Assembly: GCA_024401355.1 (NCBI GenBank) | Contig: JAKSLF010000007.1 | Location: 1-64,000, forward strand | DNA: 64,000 bases | Direction of reading: 5' to 3' | DNA from: Bacteroidales bacterium | GTDB taxonomy: Bacteria; Bacteroidota; Bacteroidia; Bacteroidales; Marinilabiliaceae | In this document: positions 17,201 to 23,472 of the stretch, in pieces | Layout: the number at the start of each line of letters is the position of its first letter | How positions within the stretch are numbered: position 1 is the first letter of the stretch | Made by a program: the position numbers and the translations under genes | Notes under the pieces: generated by a model | Told to the model about the DNA's origin: nothing | Database searches by the model: none | Seen by the model: only the letters and a program-made list of their open reading frames with translations

Positions 17201-17730
17201 ATGGTCCATGTTACCTTAATGCACCAGCCACGGCACTCTATGACTGGTTGCTGATGGTAGATAACAAGGCAATGCGTCTGAAGGGCTATGCAGTAAAAGA
17301 AGGTGATGTGACATGGTATCGTATAGTAGACGAGCAGGATAACGTATGCGACAAGACTATAATAGCAAATGATGAAGTAGTCGGCCTTGGCTTCTACTAT
17401 ACTAGTGACCATAACCTTATAGGTACTGGTAGATACTATGCTGTAGTCAACGTGAAGGGAGTACTCTTCCGCACCAAGATATTTGATTTCTCGAAGAGCA
17501 ATAAAGCAATGATATTGCCAAATAGGGCGACACCAGGACAGCGACTCCAGATAAAGGGTATCGAAGGTGAAGCAACAATAGAAGTATATGACATAATGGG
17601 TAGACTTGTGAACAGCGTCAAGACAGATGGCGAATGTACATACGAGATAGAGGCAGAAAGAACTGCAGGAGTCTATGTAGTACGTGTCAAGGATGCCAAT
17701 GGCAGTGTGCTCAAGTATCTTGTGAAGTAA
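8218..17730 (+). CDS. giant surface protein: LRR cap, about 38 InlB-type repeats, type IX tail
   Basis: A 3170-residue protein. Signal peptide MKYIGTLIVMLLAFASSAFA; a BspA-like leucine-rich region (about 85-290, VTSIGAALFYGCTGITSVSMP and similar); four divergent repeats ending in AYFEP-like strands; then 32 canonical Listeria-Bacteroides (InlB B-type) repeats of about 66-70 residues, each with a VTFxNxDGT strand, a YGxxP turn, YTFxGWxP and ATYTAxY, with two further divergent GGG-type units. A low-complexity linker of four NPDGP-type units (about 2960-2998) precedes a folded domain and a C-terminal sorting-type domain ending AGVYVVRVKDANGSVLKYLVK-like. Secretion by a type IX system and cell-surface anchoring are inferred. 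It is likely an adhesin or stalk. Confidence 0.88.
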   Translation: MKYIGTLIVMLLAFASSAFAEIKTGSLGTNVKYELDTQTGVLHIYGKGDMTNYKGNVYSDANNPYITNRYYYPNAVSSPFKDKGNIQTVIIDEGVTSIGAALFYGCTGITSVSMPASLKLINFEAFRGCSSLESVTIPAGVTAIKERSFTDCGNFSYIYVDPKNTSFVSVDGVLYTADKRTLVRFPEALNKMNYVIPEGCVDSDVDALYKLKYVTSITIPTTMTAIRYGSFDNSQNLRELVFKSKTPPTFGKAELAGLNNLNTIYVPCGSENAYKNSRSWNGFKTKSVAGAVLVDFRVYSNDVELGDATISTHANCTTSEAQITAIATNYGQFSYWEDAKGNHYTDNPLKVKLPASSAESFVYTAYFEPKKYTITVQKGNNDSSTSYSQYQVSATNANDPTAMVKTTGSAASVSKQFKYGDVVSLYCEITPGKKFTNWNDGNLENPRTIVVTQNATYTAFVSDGNITIKTMPSDATYGSTTPASKEVKFGSSVEISATAKSGYQFLRWDDGDTNATRTVVATADKTYIAYYELKKYTVAVTVDSEEMGSVTGYGTFNAGTKVTLTATPNANYTFVEWSGTTTSTNKTLTINSLGKNYDLVAKFKPVQFTITYKNPDGTTIKTEKVDYNTMPTPADPVKESTAQYDYTFAGWTPELAVVTGDATYTARYNQTEREYDIIFKNEDGTQLQKTSVKYGVKPTYNGATPTKAATAQYTYTFKGWDKTIAAVTGNATYTATYDQTVNKYDITFVDEDGTTVLSQAKLAYGQTPTKPANPTKAADVQYTYTFSGWTPAVAAVKGDATYKATYSKTLRKYTVTFKDGDGKTLQSVQVDYGKVPAYSGATPTKATTAENSYTFNNTWSPTLSQVKGDAIYTAQFDATKRKYKVTFYGHDGTTVLQSSDVEYGKTPTYTGATPTKPASASTTYKFNGWSPAVAAVTGVASYTAQFIDGDAVLYTITFKNSDGTTLVEKQYKYNDMPSYNGTPTLAPTKDKVFTFNTWTPAIAKVTGNKTYTATYTNAPRPYMITFVDEDGVTELQKSEFNYGVVPTYSGAKPTKAETAEYTYEFNGWTPKLVAVAGASTYKATYTATKKKFAVTFVDYDNTVLKTQDVEYGANATAPATPTRTGYTFAGWQGTYTNITKPVTIKATYNINRYKITFKNYDGTVLDEQTVDYNTTPSYAGTPLRPATAQYTYTFKSWDKTIVPAVANAVYTATYSEKLNSYTVVFYNDDNKTVLQTLTVAYGTKPEYTKATPTKEATAEFTYTFSGWSPAIAAVTGDASYTAKYTSKTNEYEVSFVNWDGTLLANGKKNWKYGEIPYYGTTPTRPSTAQYEYVFTAWDPSRYPVDGPQVYTAQYEQVVRSYEIKFYDYDGTTLLYKDNFEYGKIPVYNGAEPKRASNGLVNYTFTGWTPDLVAVSGAKSYKAVYSTADIIYDIKFVDYNDEIIATKKVAAGKEIKYDVKPSREEDSKYTYTFKGWYPELTAGMKATGDMTFKAQYDATLREYNVRFEKDDHTEIVTTKVKYGSKPVEPSAPTKAKTDEFTYTFAGWDKAITEVTHDVTYTAVFTSKVNKYQVTFVDYDGKVLQAKEYEYGATPECVNPSREKDAQYTYKFDSWTPAVSKVTGAATYEATYTKTVNKYEVTFKNENGTVIVSDTYDYGEMPKCETVPTKASTKEYTYTFAGWDHELTTVTGNDVYVATFASKKNSYTIVFADENGKAIKTYTVEYGVEPKYDGATPTKAATAQYTYTFAGWQPKVVAVEDNAAYKATFSSTVNKYSVVFKNHDGVVLQSEELEYGTMPTYKKATPTKKGDAQYSYAFRDWSPAIETVKGEATYTAQFDETVNSYVIKFVNYDNSVLQETSFKYGETPVYNGETPKRPGDKVVNYTFKEWTPAIQNVTGAATYKATYTTADNVYTITFVDHDGTLLMTHGVESTEVIKCDITPTREPSVSKVYTFKGWKPELTEGMKPTDDMTFIAQYTETTRQYAIKFVMDDGSEISSEMVNYGVLPTAPTDVKKNETAQYSYTFKGWDKKVVKVAGDETYKAVFTPVLRSYKVTFLDFDGKELQSGNYNYGEVPSCKAPERAADAQYTYTFQGWDKQIVAVEKEETYVAEYTQVTNKYTVTFKNEDGTVLQTSEVEYDIKPEYLGATPSKATTDEYEYTFTGWDKDVVKVKEDAAYVATFSSTKRKYDIIFADEEGNPITTLNLEYGEMPKYGGETPVKTPTAQYTYTFEKWTPDVVKVTGNATYKAQFNSVVNEYKITFKNYDGSVVEENVWAYGSVPECSVIPVKAGDAQYTYSFTGWDREIAEVTGEATYTAQYAESVNKYKVTFVNYDNAILLQDYFEYGAVPKYSGSTPEHPSDGVNNYTFMGWSPDVVTVSEDATYTATYSTASVIYTMKFVDYDGTELLTSKFEANAPIVCTIVPTRQMTDGKTYEFKGWNPALTEGMKATKNMTFKAQYTEKARMYDIRFVMDNGDEIATVSTEYGKMPVAPSDVKKASDGKNSYVFEAWSPALAKVTGAATYTAQFKATPLKFKVEFVDYDGKVIASKEYEYGEMPTCDAPSRKADVQNSYTFAGWDKQIVAVTAEAKYTATYNSTVNSYTITTACNDAKLGNVTGGGIYAYGTKVTLTAKPDEKVTFVKWSDGVKTAERTVEVKGDATYTAEFELVKATYTVKFLNHDGKLLKEMKVQEGDVIATDLVPTREPSKTTEYVFNKWDPFLYEGYVCTGDVSFTAIYNEKARLYHVVFVMDDGITEISSGYYEYGVEPDVPTNFKKPSNPDKQVSYSFQGWEPKFGPVTADVTYVAKFEEIPLTFNVNFYSWDGYIIKSFSVPSGFMPYCEDAYRPSDASNSYEFIGWDKEIVPVVADADYHPKFKAVPLQCNVSAVSCNEKYGTVTGGGMYPVGATVTVVATPTSLGKFVGWSDDNKEASRTFVVNGDVRIVAMFEPLNGEFPEGVKPVDPEDPEPENPDGPDTPENPDGPDNPENPDGPDNPENPDGPCYLNAPATALYDWLLMVDNKAMRLKGYAVKEGDVTWYRIVDEQDNVCDKTIIANDEVVGLGFYYTSDHNLIGTGRYYAVVNVKGVLFRTKIFDFSKSNKAMILPNRATPGQRLQIKGIEGEATIEVYDIMGRLVNSVKTDGECTYEIEAERTAGVYVVRVKDANGSVLKYLVK
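12301..15189 (+). repeat. two copies of a seven-unit super-repeat inside the giant gene
   Basis: Units beginning at 12301 (EIKFYDYDGT), 13747 (VIKFVNYDNS) and 15190 (KVTFVNYDNA) occupy the same place in a seven-unit order. The offsets are 1446 and 1443 bases. Landmarks recur in order: PKRxxxxxVNYTF, then PELTxGMKxTxDMTF, then a VMDDG/KDDH strand, then VxFxDxDGKxLQ, then an FADExG strand. Confidence 0.85.
15397..17053 (+). repeat. duplicated four-unit block near the end of the giant gene
   Basis: The block starting at 15397 (TMKFVDYDGT) and the one at 16228 (TVKFLNHDGK), 831 bases apart, have the same order: an xTxxMTF/GDVSF unit, a VMDxG unit, a DxDG/SWDG unit, and a divergent NVTGGG/TVTGGG unit ending in a WSD strand. 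Confidence 0.8.
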
Positions 17731-17751
17731 TAACCCCAAAGTGAGACAGAG

Positions 17752-18678
17752 ATGAAGAATAATATAAAAATGGTGGCTCTGCTGATGTTGGCATCCACCC
17801 TTGGAGTTTCAGCTCAGAGAACCGCCCCAAATTGGTCGATGGGTGCCGGCATACGCGTAGGTCTGGGTTCGATGATGCAGGACTCGAAAGAAGAGAGTGA
17901 CCGCACGAAAGGAATCGACGGATCGGCAGAATTTGTATACACGAGATTCTTTGGTCAGCCCAAGAGTGAGAAGCCGAGATTCGGTTTGAGGACTGGCTTG
18001 TCGCTTGGTTATCGTCAGAACTCGATAATGATGGATGACATTGACCTCACGTATAACACCAAAGATGCGTTGGGCAACAGCATAACGTATCATGCGACAG
18101 CAAAGAATGTCAAAGAGACAGACCGTCAGTTTGGCTTGCAGCTTCCGGTGATGTTCGCTGTGAATTATAACAGGATATTTGGTAACCTCGGACTTAGGGC
18201 TAGTATTCCGTTCTTGTCGCGATATAAGCAGACGATGGAAGATCCAACGCTTTCGGCGACATACGATGACATGGAAGTGACCATCAAAGACGAAAAGGTC
18301 ACAGGAAAAGTATCGAATGACGACAAAAGCCAGAAAGCGAAACTGGATGCGGCAAGTTTTAGCTTGTGTCTGTCGCTTGAAGCAGGCTATGAATTCCACA
18401 TTGTCGGAAGAACATTGCAAGCAGGTGTCTATGTAGATTATGGATTAGTGGACAACTTCAAGGGTAAGGGGAATAACTTCACTGATGCGGATCCGACAGC
18501 CATAGATGGAGCTACAAGTACCCCTACGACAGTGATAGTTCATTCTCTGACGGACTCGTATGTCAACAATGTTGGAATCTTCTGTGTAGGACTTCGTGCG
18601 GTTTATATTTTCAAATCGGGAGGTGCGTCAAACAGAAATGGTGGCAGTCGACGTGGTGGGTATAGCAGATGGAAGTAA
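17752..18678 (+). CDS. outer membrane beta-barrel protein
   Basis: A 308-residue protein with a signal peptide (MKNNIKMVALLMLASTLGVSA) and alternating beta strands (WSMGAGIRVGLGS, FGLRTGLSLGYRQ, GLRASIPFLSRY, LSLEAGYEFHIVG, QAGVYVDYGLVDN, VGIFCVGLRAVYIF). Its C-terminus is a Gly/Arg-rich tail rather than the usual terminal aromatic. It starts 21 bases after the giant surface gene and ends at a terminator, so the two form an operon. A role in anchoring or exporting the giant protein is an inference; a PorP/SprF-like partner is possible but not shown. Confidence 0.75.
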   Translation: MKNNIKMVALLMLASTLGVSAQRTAPNWSMGAGIRVGLGSMMQDSKEESDRTKGIDGSAEFVYTRFFGQPKSEKPRFGLRTGLSLGYRQNSIMMDDIDLTYNTKDALGNSITYHATAKNVKETDRQFGLQLPVMFAVNYNRIFGNLGLRASIPFLSRYKQTMEDPTLSATYDDMEVTIKDEKVTGKVSNDDKSQKAKLDAASFSLCLSLEAGYEFHIVGRTLQAGVYVDYGLVDNFKGKGNNFTDADPTAIDGATSTPTTVIVHSLTDSYVNNVGIFCVGLRAVYIFKSGGASNRNGGSRRGGYSRWK

Positions 18679-18689
18679 GAATAGAAAAC

Positions 18690-18727
18690 AATGGCCTTGA
18701 TATAAAGTTGGGGCCATTTGTTTTTTT
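18690..18727 (+). terminator. terminator of the giant-protein operon
   Basis: AATGGCC (18690-18696) pairs with GGCCATT (18712-18718), followed by TGTTTTTTT. Confidence 0.85.
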
Positions 18728-18797
18728 ATGTTATTCATTGCTTCAAGTAACATTAAAAATGGCTAACTTTGCACATAGAAATAACATACACAACAAA

Positions 18798-19553
18798 ATG
18801 ACAAAAAACATCTACTTAATTACATTATTAGCCAGCACGATGTGTGCCTGCAATGGGAAAAACGAGAAGACATCAGAAGACGAAACTGCACACGAGATAG
18901 AAGTGTGGAAGGGTGTTTCGAAAATCAGTTGGGAAACAGGAGACTTTGTTCAGCTGCCAACATCAGCCTTTGACTCGCTAAGTGTGGGAGATGAACTTGT
19001 TGCGGACTTCAACTATGTAGGTGATGATCCATATCCAATGGTCTCGCTCTTTGATGGTGAATGGGACAATTTATCGGGTTCGGGACGCATAAGCATAGAT
19101 TCGACAATGACAACGGTATCGTATGTAGTCACGAAGAATATGCTGGAGAGCATTCAGTTTAGCGGTTTAGCCTTTACAGGAGTGGCATACGAGTTGACAG
19201 GAGTCAAGATAGTTAAGCATGAAGCACCTGAAAATATTGAAAATGCTGTATGGTATGGTTCGGTAAAGATGGCTGATGACTGGCAAACATTTGTCAACGT
19301 GTCGGAAAAGACATTTTTTGAAGCGAAGCCAGGAGATATCATGCGTATATACTTTTCGGAATATAAGGAAAACTCGCAATGCTCATCACATACAGGCAAA
19401 TGGGAGAGTATAGCGGAGCATGACGTCATAACTAATGACCATTTGGACAGACTGCTGACTCCAGAACTTCTCGAATTGCTTAGAGTTGATGGATATAACA
19501 TCAATGGTTCTGGGTTTACCGTGAACAGAGTGGAATTTATTGGTGAAAAATAA
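18798..19553 (+). CDS. hypothetical lipoprotein with two related domains, 251 aa
   Basis: Start chosen at the ATG at 18798, which gives MTKNIYLITLLASTMCACNGK, a lipoprotein signal; the longer frame overlaps the preceding gene and terminator. A TAACTTTG -7 box lies at about 18762. The mature protein holds two related halves of about 105 residues (EVWKGVSKISWETGDFVQLP... and AVWYGSVKMADDWQTFVNVS...), each with a GD turn and a terminal GxxxxVxxVE/IVKH strand. The pattern suggests paired beta-sandwich domains, perhaps carbohydrate binding, but I do not recognise a named family. It is followed 8 bases later by the rhodanese gene. Confidence 0.7.
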   Translation: MTKNIYLITLLASTMCACNGKNEKTSEDETAHEIEVWKGVSKISWETGDFVQLPTSAFDSLSVGDELVADFNYVGDDPYPMVSLFDGEWDNLSGSGRISIDSTMTTVSYVVTKNMLESIQFSGLAFTGVAYELTGVKIVKHEAPENIENAVWYGSVKMADDWQTFVNVSEKTFFEAKPGDIMRIYFSEYKENSQCSSHTGKWESIAEHDVITNDHLDRLLTPELLELLRVDGYNINGSGFTVNRVEFIGEK

Positions 19554-19561
19554 CTATAATC

Positions 19562-19933
19562 ATGAAGACCTTTTTCGCTATTTTACTATTTGTTGGCCTA
19601 TGGTCGGGATGCAGCGTGGCTCAGCAGCCAGAAGTGGGATATGAGAGTGTCGGTGTAGAAGAATTTAAGGCTATAATAGCAAAAGATAATGTCGTAGTGT
19701 TAGATGTCCGCACAGAAGCAGAATATGCAGAAGGGCATGTGGATGGCGCCATTAACATTGATGTGTTGAAAGAAAACTTTAGATCGTTGGCCATAGAAGC
19801 ATTGCCTAAGGACAAGGTGATCGCCCTTTATTGTCGAAGTGGACGACGAAGTAAAACAGCGGCAAAGATACTTGTTGATGAAGGATATCGAGTCGTCGAG
19901 TTGAGTGTAGGGTGGAATGGATTAAAATCATAA
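19562..19933 (+). CDS. rhodanese-domain lipoprotein
   Basis: A 123-residue single rhodanese domain behind a lipoprotein signal (lipobox in GLWSGC). The fold markers LDVRTEAEYAEGHVDGAINID and the active-site loop YCRSGRRSK, with Cys at residue 91, are all present. It would transfer sulfane sulfur or sense thiols on the periplasmic side; the acceptor is unknown. It is probably co-transcribed with the two-domain lipoprotein just upstream. Confidence 0.9.
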   Translation: MKTFFAILLFVGLWSGCSVAQQPEVGYESVGVEEFKAIIAKDNVVVLDVRTEAEYAEGHVDGAINIDVLKENFRSLAIEALPKDKVIALYCRSGRRSKTAAKILVDEGYRVVELSVGWNGLKS

Positions 19934-19973
19934 ACTTTTTGGTGCAAAATGCAAATAGTTATTAAAAAAGTCT

Positions 19974-19981
19974 TAATTTTG
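19974..19981 (+). promoter_or_regulatory. -7 box TAATTTTG of the carboxylesterase
   Basis: Matches TAnnTTTG, 52 bases before the ATG at 20034, with the T-rich stretch CTTTTTGG about 30 bases further upstream. Confidence 0.55.
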
Positions 19982-20033
19982 CATTAAGAATGTACTAAAT
20001 ACATTTCCGATCTATCTAAAAACATTAACTACT

Positions 20034-21536
20034 ATGAAAAAATTACTGTTTTCATTGTCGCTTGCAGCTTTGGTAGCATCATGTTGCACCGAGCCGAAGC
20101 AACTCGAAAATCCTGTATTGAACATCGAAGGTGGACAAGTACAGGGTGTATTTGCAGATGACCATCAGGACGTCTATGTCTATCGCGGGATCCCGTATGC
20201 AGCACCACCAATTGGTGAGCTTCGCTGGAAGGAACCACAGCCAGTTGTGGCATGGGAAGGCGTAAAAATTGCCGACAAATTTGGTCATCCGGGTTATCAG
20301 TCGGTACATTATCCAGGTGGATATACAACGGAATGGGGATATGGTGATGAAGCACCTCAGAGTGAAGACTGCCTTTATCTTAATGTTTATACCAAGGCTC
20401 CAGGCAAGGTGGACAAGAAACTGCCTGTGGCATTGTGGATACATGGTGGCGGTTATCGTGAAGGATGGGGTAGCGAGCCAGAGTTTGATGGTCAGGAATG
20501 GGCAAATAAAGACGTAGTCCTTGTTACTATAAACTACCGTCTTGGCATCTTTGGATTCCTTACACATCCTGCACTTGATGCAGAAAGTCCACATGGTGTT
20601 TCGGGTAATTATGGTATACTTGACCAGATTGAGGCTCTCAAGTGGATTCGTAAGAATATTGAACAGTTTGGTGGTGATCCTGACAACGTTACAATATTTG
20701 GCCAGAGTGCAGGAGCGGGAAGTGTGAAGACCGTATGTGAGTCGCCATTGGCAAGAGGATATTTCCATAAAGCAGTAATCATGAGTGGTGGTGGTATAAC
20801 AATTCCTGATCCAAACAGAGTTGAGCCACAGATGCCACGTAATTCAATATTCCGTAATATGACAATGGCGGAATCAGAGGCAGAGTCGAAGGCCGTGCTT
20901 GACTGGGCTGGACTTACTGACCTTGAAAAAATGCGCCGTGCATCGACAGAGACACTTTATGCCCTTAATGACATCTATAATAGAGCTAATGGGAAGATGG
21001 GTGTTGTCACAATGCGTCCGATGGTAGACGGTTATGTGAGCCTCAAGTCATTTGACGATGCTACTCTTGACGGAACAATTGCAGATGTGCCATATATGAT
21101 GGGATATACACTGAATGACCTTGGAAATATGGGTGGTGGAATAGCAGATTTCTGTCGAGTTAGGGCAGAAAAGGGTGCAAAAGCATGGGCATATCAATTT
21201 GCTCGTCCACTGCCAGATGATGGCTCGCACCCAGAAGTGACTGCACGTCTAAAGGGAGCGTTCCATTCGTCAGACCTCTGGTATGTGTTCAAGTCGCTTA
21301 AGCATTGCTGGCGTCCATGGACCAAGGGTGACTGGGATCTTTCTGAGAAGATGCTTACGGCATGGACTAACTTTGCAAAGTATAGCAATCCAAACGGAGA
21401 ATCGGATGGAGCATGGAAAGAGTTCTCTGCAGATAATAAGGACTTCATGGTTTTCAAGCTTGACGACAAGGATGTTGAGGCTTCAGAGATGGGACAGCCT
21501 CTTGTTCCTGAAAATCCACAGTCGTTTCCATTCTAG
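20034..21536 (+). CDS. type B carboxylesterase lipoprotein
   Basis: A 500-residue alpha/beta hydrolase of the carboxylesterase type B family with a lipoprotein signal (AALVASCC). Family motifs seen: RGIPYAAPP (51-59), SEDCLYLNV (110-118), the oxyanion loop HGGGY, and the nucleophile elbow FGQSAGAGS with Ser225. A Glu in the middle and the C-terminal His (FHSSDLWYVFKSL) complete the expected triad. The substrate is unknown; removal of acetyl or feruloyl groups from plant polysaccharide is plausible given the GH3 and GH10 genes nearby, but other esters are possible. Confidence 0.88.
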   Translation: MKKLLFSLSLAALVASCCTEPKQLENPVLNIEGGQVQGVFADDHQDVYVYRGIPYAAPPIGELRWKEPQPVVAWEGVKIADKFGHPGYQSVHYPGGYTTEWGYGDEAPQSEDCLYLNVYTKAPGKVDKKLPVALWIHGGGYREGWGSEPEFDGQEWANKDVVLVTINYRLGIFGFLTHPALDAESPHGVSGNYGILDQIEALKWIRKNIEQFGGDPDNVTIFGQSAGAGSVKTVCESPLARGYFHKAVIMSGGGITIPDPNRVEPQMPRNSIFRNMTMAESEAESKAVLDWAGLTDLEKMRRASTETLYALNDIYNRANGKMGVVTMRPMVDGYVSLKSFDDATLDGTIADVPYMMGYTLNDLGNMGGGIADFCRVRAEKGAKAWAYQFARPLPDDGSHPEVTARLKGAFHSSDLWYVFKSLKHCWRPWTKGDWDLSEKMLTAWTNFAKYSNPNGESDGAWKEFSADNKDFMVFKLDDKDVEASEMGQPLVPENPQSFPF

Positions 21537-21555
21537 AAAAGACAAGTAATGGGTT

Positions 21556-21595
21556 GTCTGGACATAGTCGCTACTACGTCCAGACACCCTTTTTA
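21556..21595 (+). terminator. terminator of the carboxylesterase
   Basis: GTCTGGAC (21556-21563) pairs with GTCCAGAC (21578-21585), followed by ACCCTTTTTAT. Confidence 0.8.
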
Positions 21596-21620
21596 TAAAT
21601 AAACATGTATTGACGTCAAG

Positions 21621-22949
21621 TTGAAGCGCATCTATGACTTATTAAGCCTTGACGAAGAAGCTGCCGGCGAACAGGAAGTAATAGACGGAATAGTCGGCGG
21701 AGTATACTTCCGTGGAGCAAAATTGTGGATTCTTGTCATTGCGGTGTTTGTGGCATCGTTGGGATTGAATACCAATTCTGCGGCAGTTATAATCGGAGCC
21801 ATGCTTATATCGCCACTTATGGGTCCTATAATAGGTATGGGGCTTGCCATTGGTATATATGACTTCGACCTGTTGAGGCGTAGTGCGCGTAACTATATAA
21901 TAGCGACAATATTCAGTATTCTTACAGCCACATTTTATTTCCTTGTTACTCCTCTTGAAGGTGCCCAGAGTGAACTTCTGGCACGTACATCACCAACAAT
22001 ATATGATGTGCTGATAGCGTTATGCGGTGGTCTGGCTGGTATCATAGCATTAGGTAGCCGCAGTCAGAGGACTGGCAATGTAATACCTGGTGTCGCTATT
22101 GCCACAGCGCTCATGCCACCGTTGTGTACAGTGGGATTTGGAATAGCTACGGCAAATTGGGTTTATGCAGCAGGTGCATTGTATCTGTTCCTTATAAATA
22201 CGATATTCATTGCATTCTCAACGCTTGTTGGAACAGTCTTCATTATGAAATTCAAGAAGAAGACCTTTATAGACCACAAGCAGGAAGTGAAAGTCAAGCG
22301 CTTTATCTATGCTATAACCATAATTACAATTATTCCTGCCGTGATACTTACTGTTGGCATGGTTCACAAAAACTATTTTGAACAGCATGTCAATCAGTTT
22401 ATACGACATGAATTGCACTTCCCATTGACTCAAGTTGTGTCGCATCATACAGACTATGAAAACCGGACGTTGAGTGTGGTGATGATAGGTAATGAGATTG
22501 ACTCGTCGGCCGTTAATACAGCCCGCCAGAGACTTCCACTTTACAAGTTAGACGACGTTGAATTGCAAGTGATACAGGGTACACAAAGCAGCGATCAGGC
22601 GGAAGCTATTCGCGAGATGCTTAACAATGACAATCTGGAATTACGTAGGGCGGAGACAATTATAGCCCAGTTACAGAATAACAAGTCGGACCTTGAGCGC
22701 AAACTTGCTCCGTATGTTGAGACAAGTGACATGGCTCCGAGACTATTGAAGGAATTAAAGATAATAATACCTCAGGTAGAAAGTGTTACACTTGCAAGAG
22801 GTGCAGAAGCCATAAACGATAGTGTTGTTGAGAAAGGTATTGTACTGGTGAGCTTAAGCGCGGCTATTTCGGAAAATGACAAACATCGTGTGTCGGAATG
22901 GCTTGTGGAACGAATGGGGGATAAGCAGTTGAAAATTATTGTGGAGTAA
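21621..22949 (+). CDS. DUF389 membrane protein
   Basis: A 442-residue integral membrane protein of the DUF389 (TIGR00341) family. About six hydrophobic spans lie between residues 30 and 240, with the family signature NTNSAAVIIGAMLISPLMGPI followed by GVAIATALMPPLCTVGFG. The C-terminal 200 residues are soluble and partly coiled (EAIREMLNNDNLELRRAETIIAQLQNNKSDLERK in part). The function is unknown. The only sensible start in frame is a TTG (ATT lies four codons upstream), giving MKRIYDLLSLDEE. Confidence 0.85.
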   Translation: MKRIYDLLSLDEEAAGEQEVIDGIVGGVYFRGAKLWILVIAVFVASLGLNTNSAAVIIGAMLISPLMGPIIGMGLAIGIYDFDLLRRSARNYIIATIFSILTATFYFLVTPLEGAQSELLARTSPTIYDVLIALCGGLAGIIALGSRSQRTGNVIPGVAIATALMPPLCTVGFGIATANWVYAAGALYLFLINTIFIAFSTLVGTVFIMKFKKKTFIDHKQEVKVKRFIYAITIITIIPAVILTVGMVHKNYFEQHVNQFIRHELHFPLTQVVSHHTDYENRTLSVVMIGNEIDSSAVNTARQRLPLYKLDDVELQVIQGTQSSDQAEAIREMLNNDNLELRRAETIIAQLQNNKSDLERKLAPYVETSDMAPRLLKELKIIIPQVESVTLARGAEAINDSVVEKGIVLVSLSAAISENDKHRVSEWLVERMGDKQLKIIVE

Positions 22950-23003
22950 AAGGCGAGAAGTTTGATAGTGGCTCTTGATTAAGAAAAAACTGAAACGGAA
23001 TAA

Positions 23004-23462
23004 ATGAATATTGGAGATAAAATACCAGAAGTGCTTGGCATAGACCAGCATGGCAATTTAATAAAGAGTAGCGACTATCGTGGAAGAAAGATAGTGCTCT
23101 ATACTTATCCTAAAGCTAATACACCAGGATGTACAGCTGAAGCGTGCTCGCTGCAGGCACATAAAGCGGAGCTTGAGGCGTTAGGATATGCTATTATAGG
23201 AGTCAGTAAGGACAAGCAGGAAACTCAAATGAAATTTGCATCTATGCAAGGACTTGAGTTTCCGTTGATAGCTGATACGTCAACAGAGTTACTTCAGACG
23301 CTTGGCAGTTGGGGTGAAAAAGTTGCGTGTGGACGAAAGACAATAGGAACAATACGTACTACATATCTTGTCAATGAAGAAGGTGTTGTAGAACGCATAA
23401 TAGGTCCGAAGGAGATAAAAACGAAGATACATGCCGAGCAGATACTCGGTGTAATTAAATAA
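23004..23462 (+). CDS. bcp: thiol peroxidase of the Bcp/PrxQ type
   Basis: A 152-residue peroxiredoxin. The peroxidatic Cys43 sits in NTPGCTAEACS, with Cys48 five residues later as the likely resolving Cys, the atypical two-cysteine arrangement of Bcp. It reduces hydrogen and organic peroxides using thioredoxin. It starts 54 bases after the DUF389 gene and 10 bases before the GH3 gene. Confidence 0.92.
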   Translation: MNIGDKIPEVLGIDQHGNLIKSSDYRGRKIVLYTYPKANTPGCTAEACSLQAHKAELEALGYAIIGVSKDKQETQMKFASMQGLEFPLIADTSTELLQTLGSWGEKVACGRKTIGTIRTTYLVNEEGVVERIIGPKEIKTKIHAEQILGVIK

Positions 23463-23472
23463 ACAATTCTAT

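Noticed and set aside
8218-17730. Many long minus-strand frames across the giant gene (for example 11452-12930)
   Set aside because: They are rich in Cys, Ile and Val with no family features, and mirror the repeat codon pattern of the plus-strand gene.
18669-18797. N-terminal extension of the two-domain lipoprotein
   Set aside because: It overlaps the previous gene and its terminator; the ATG at 18798 gives a clean lipoprotein signal.
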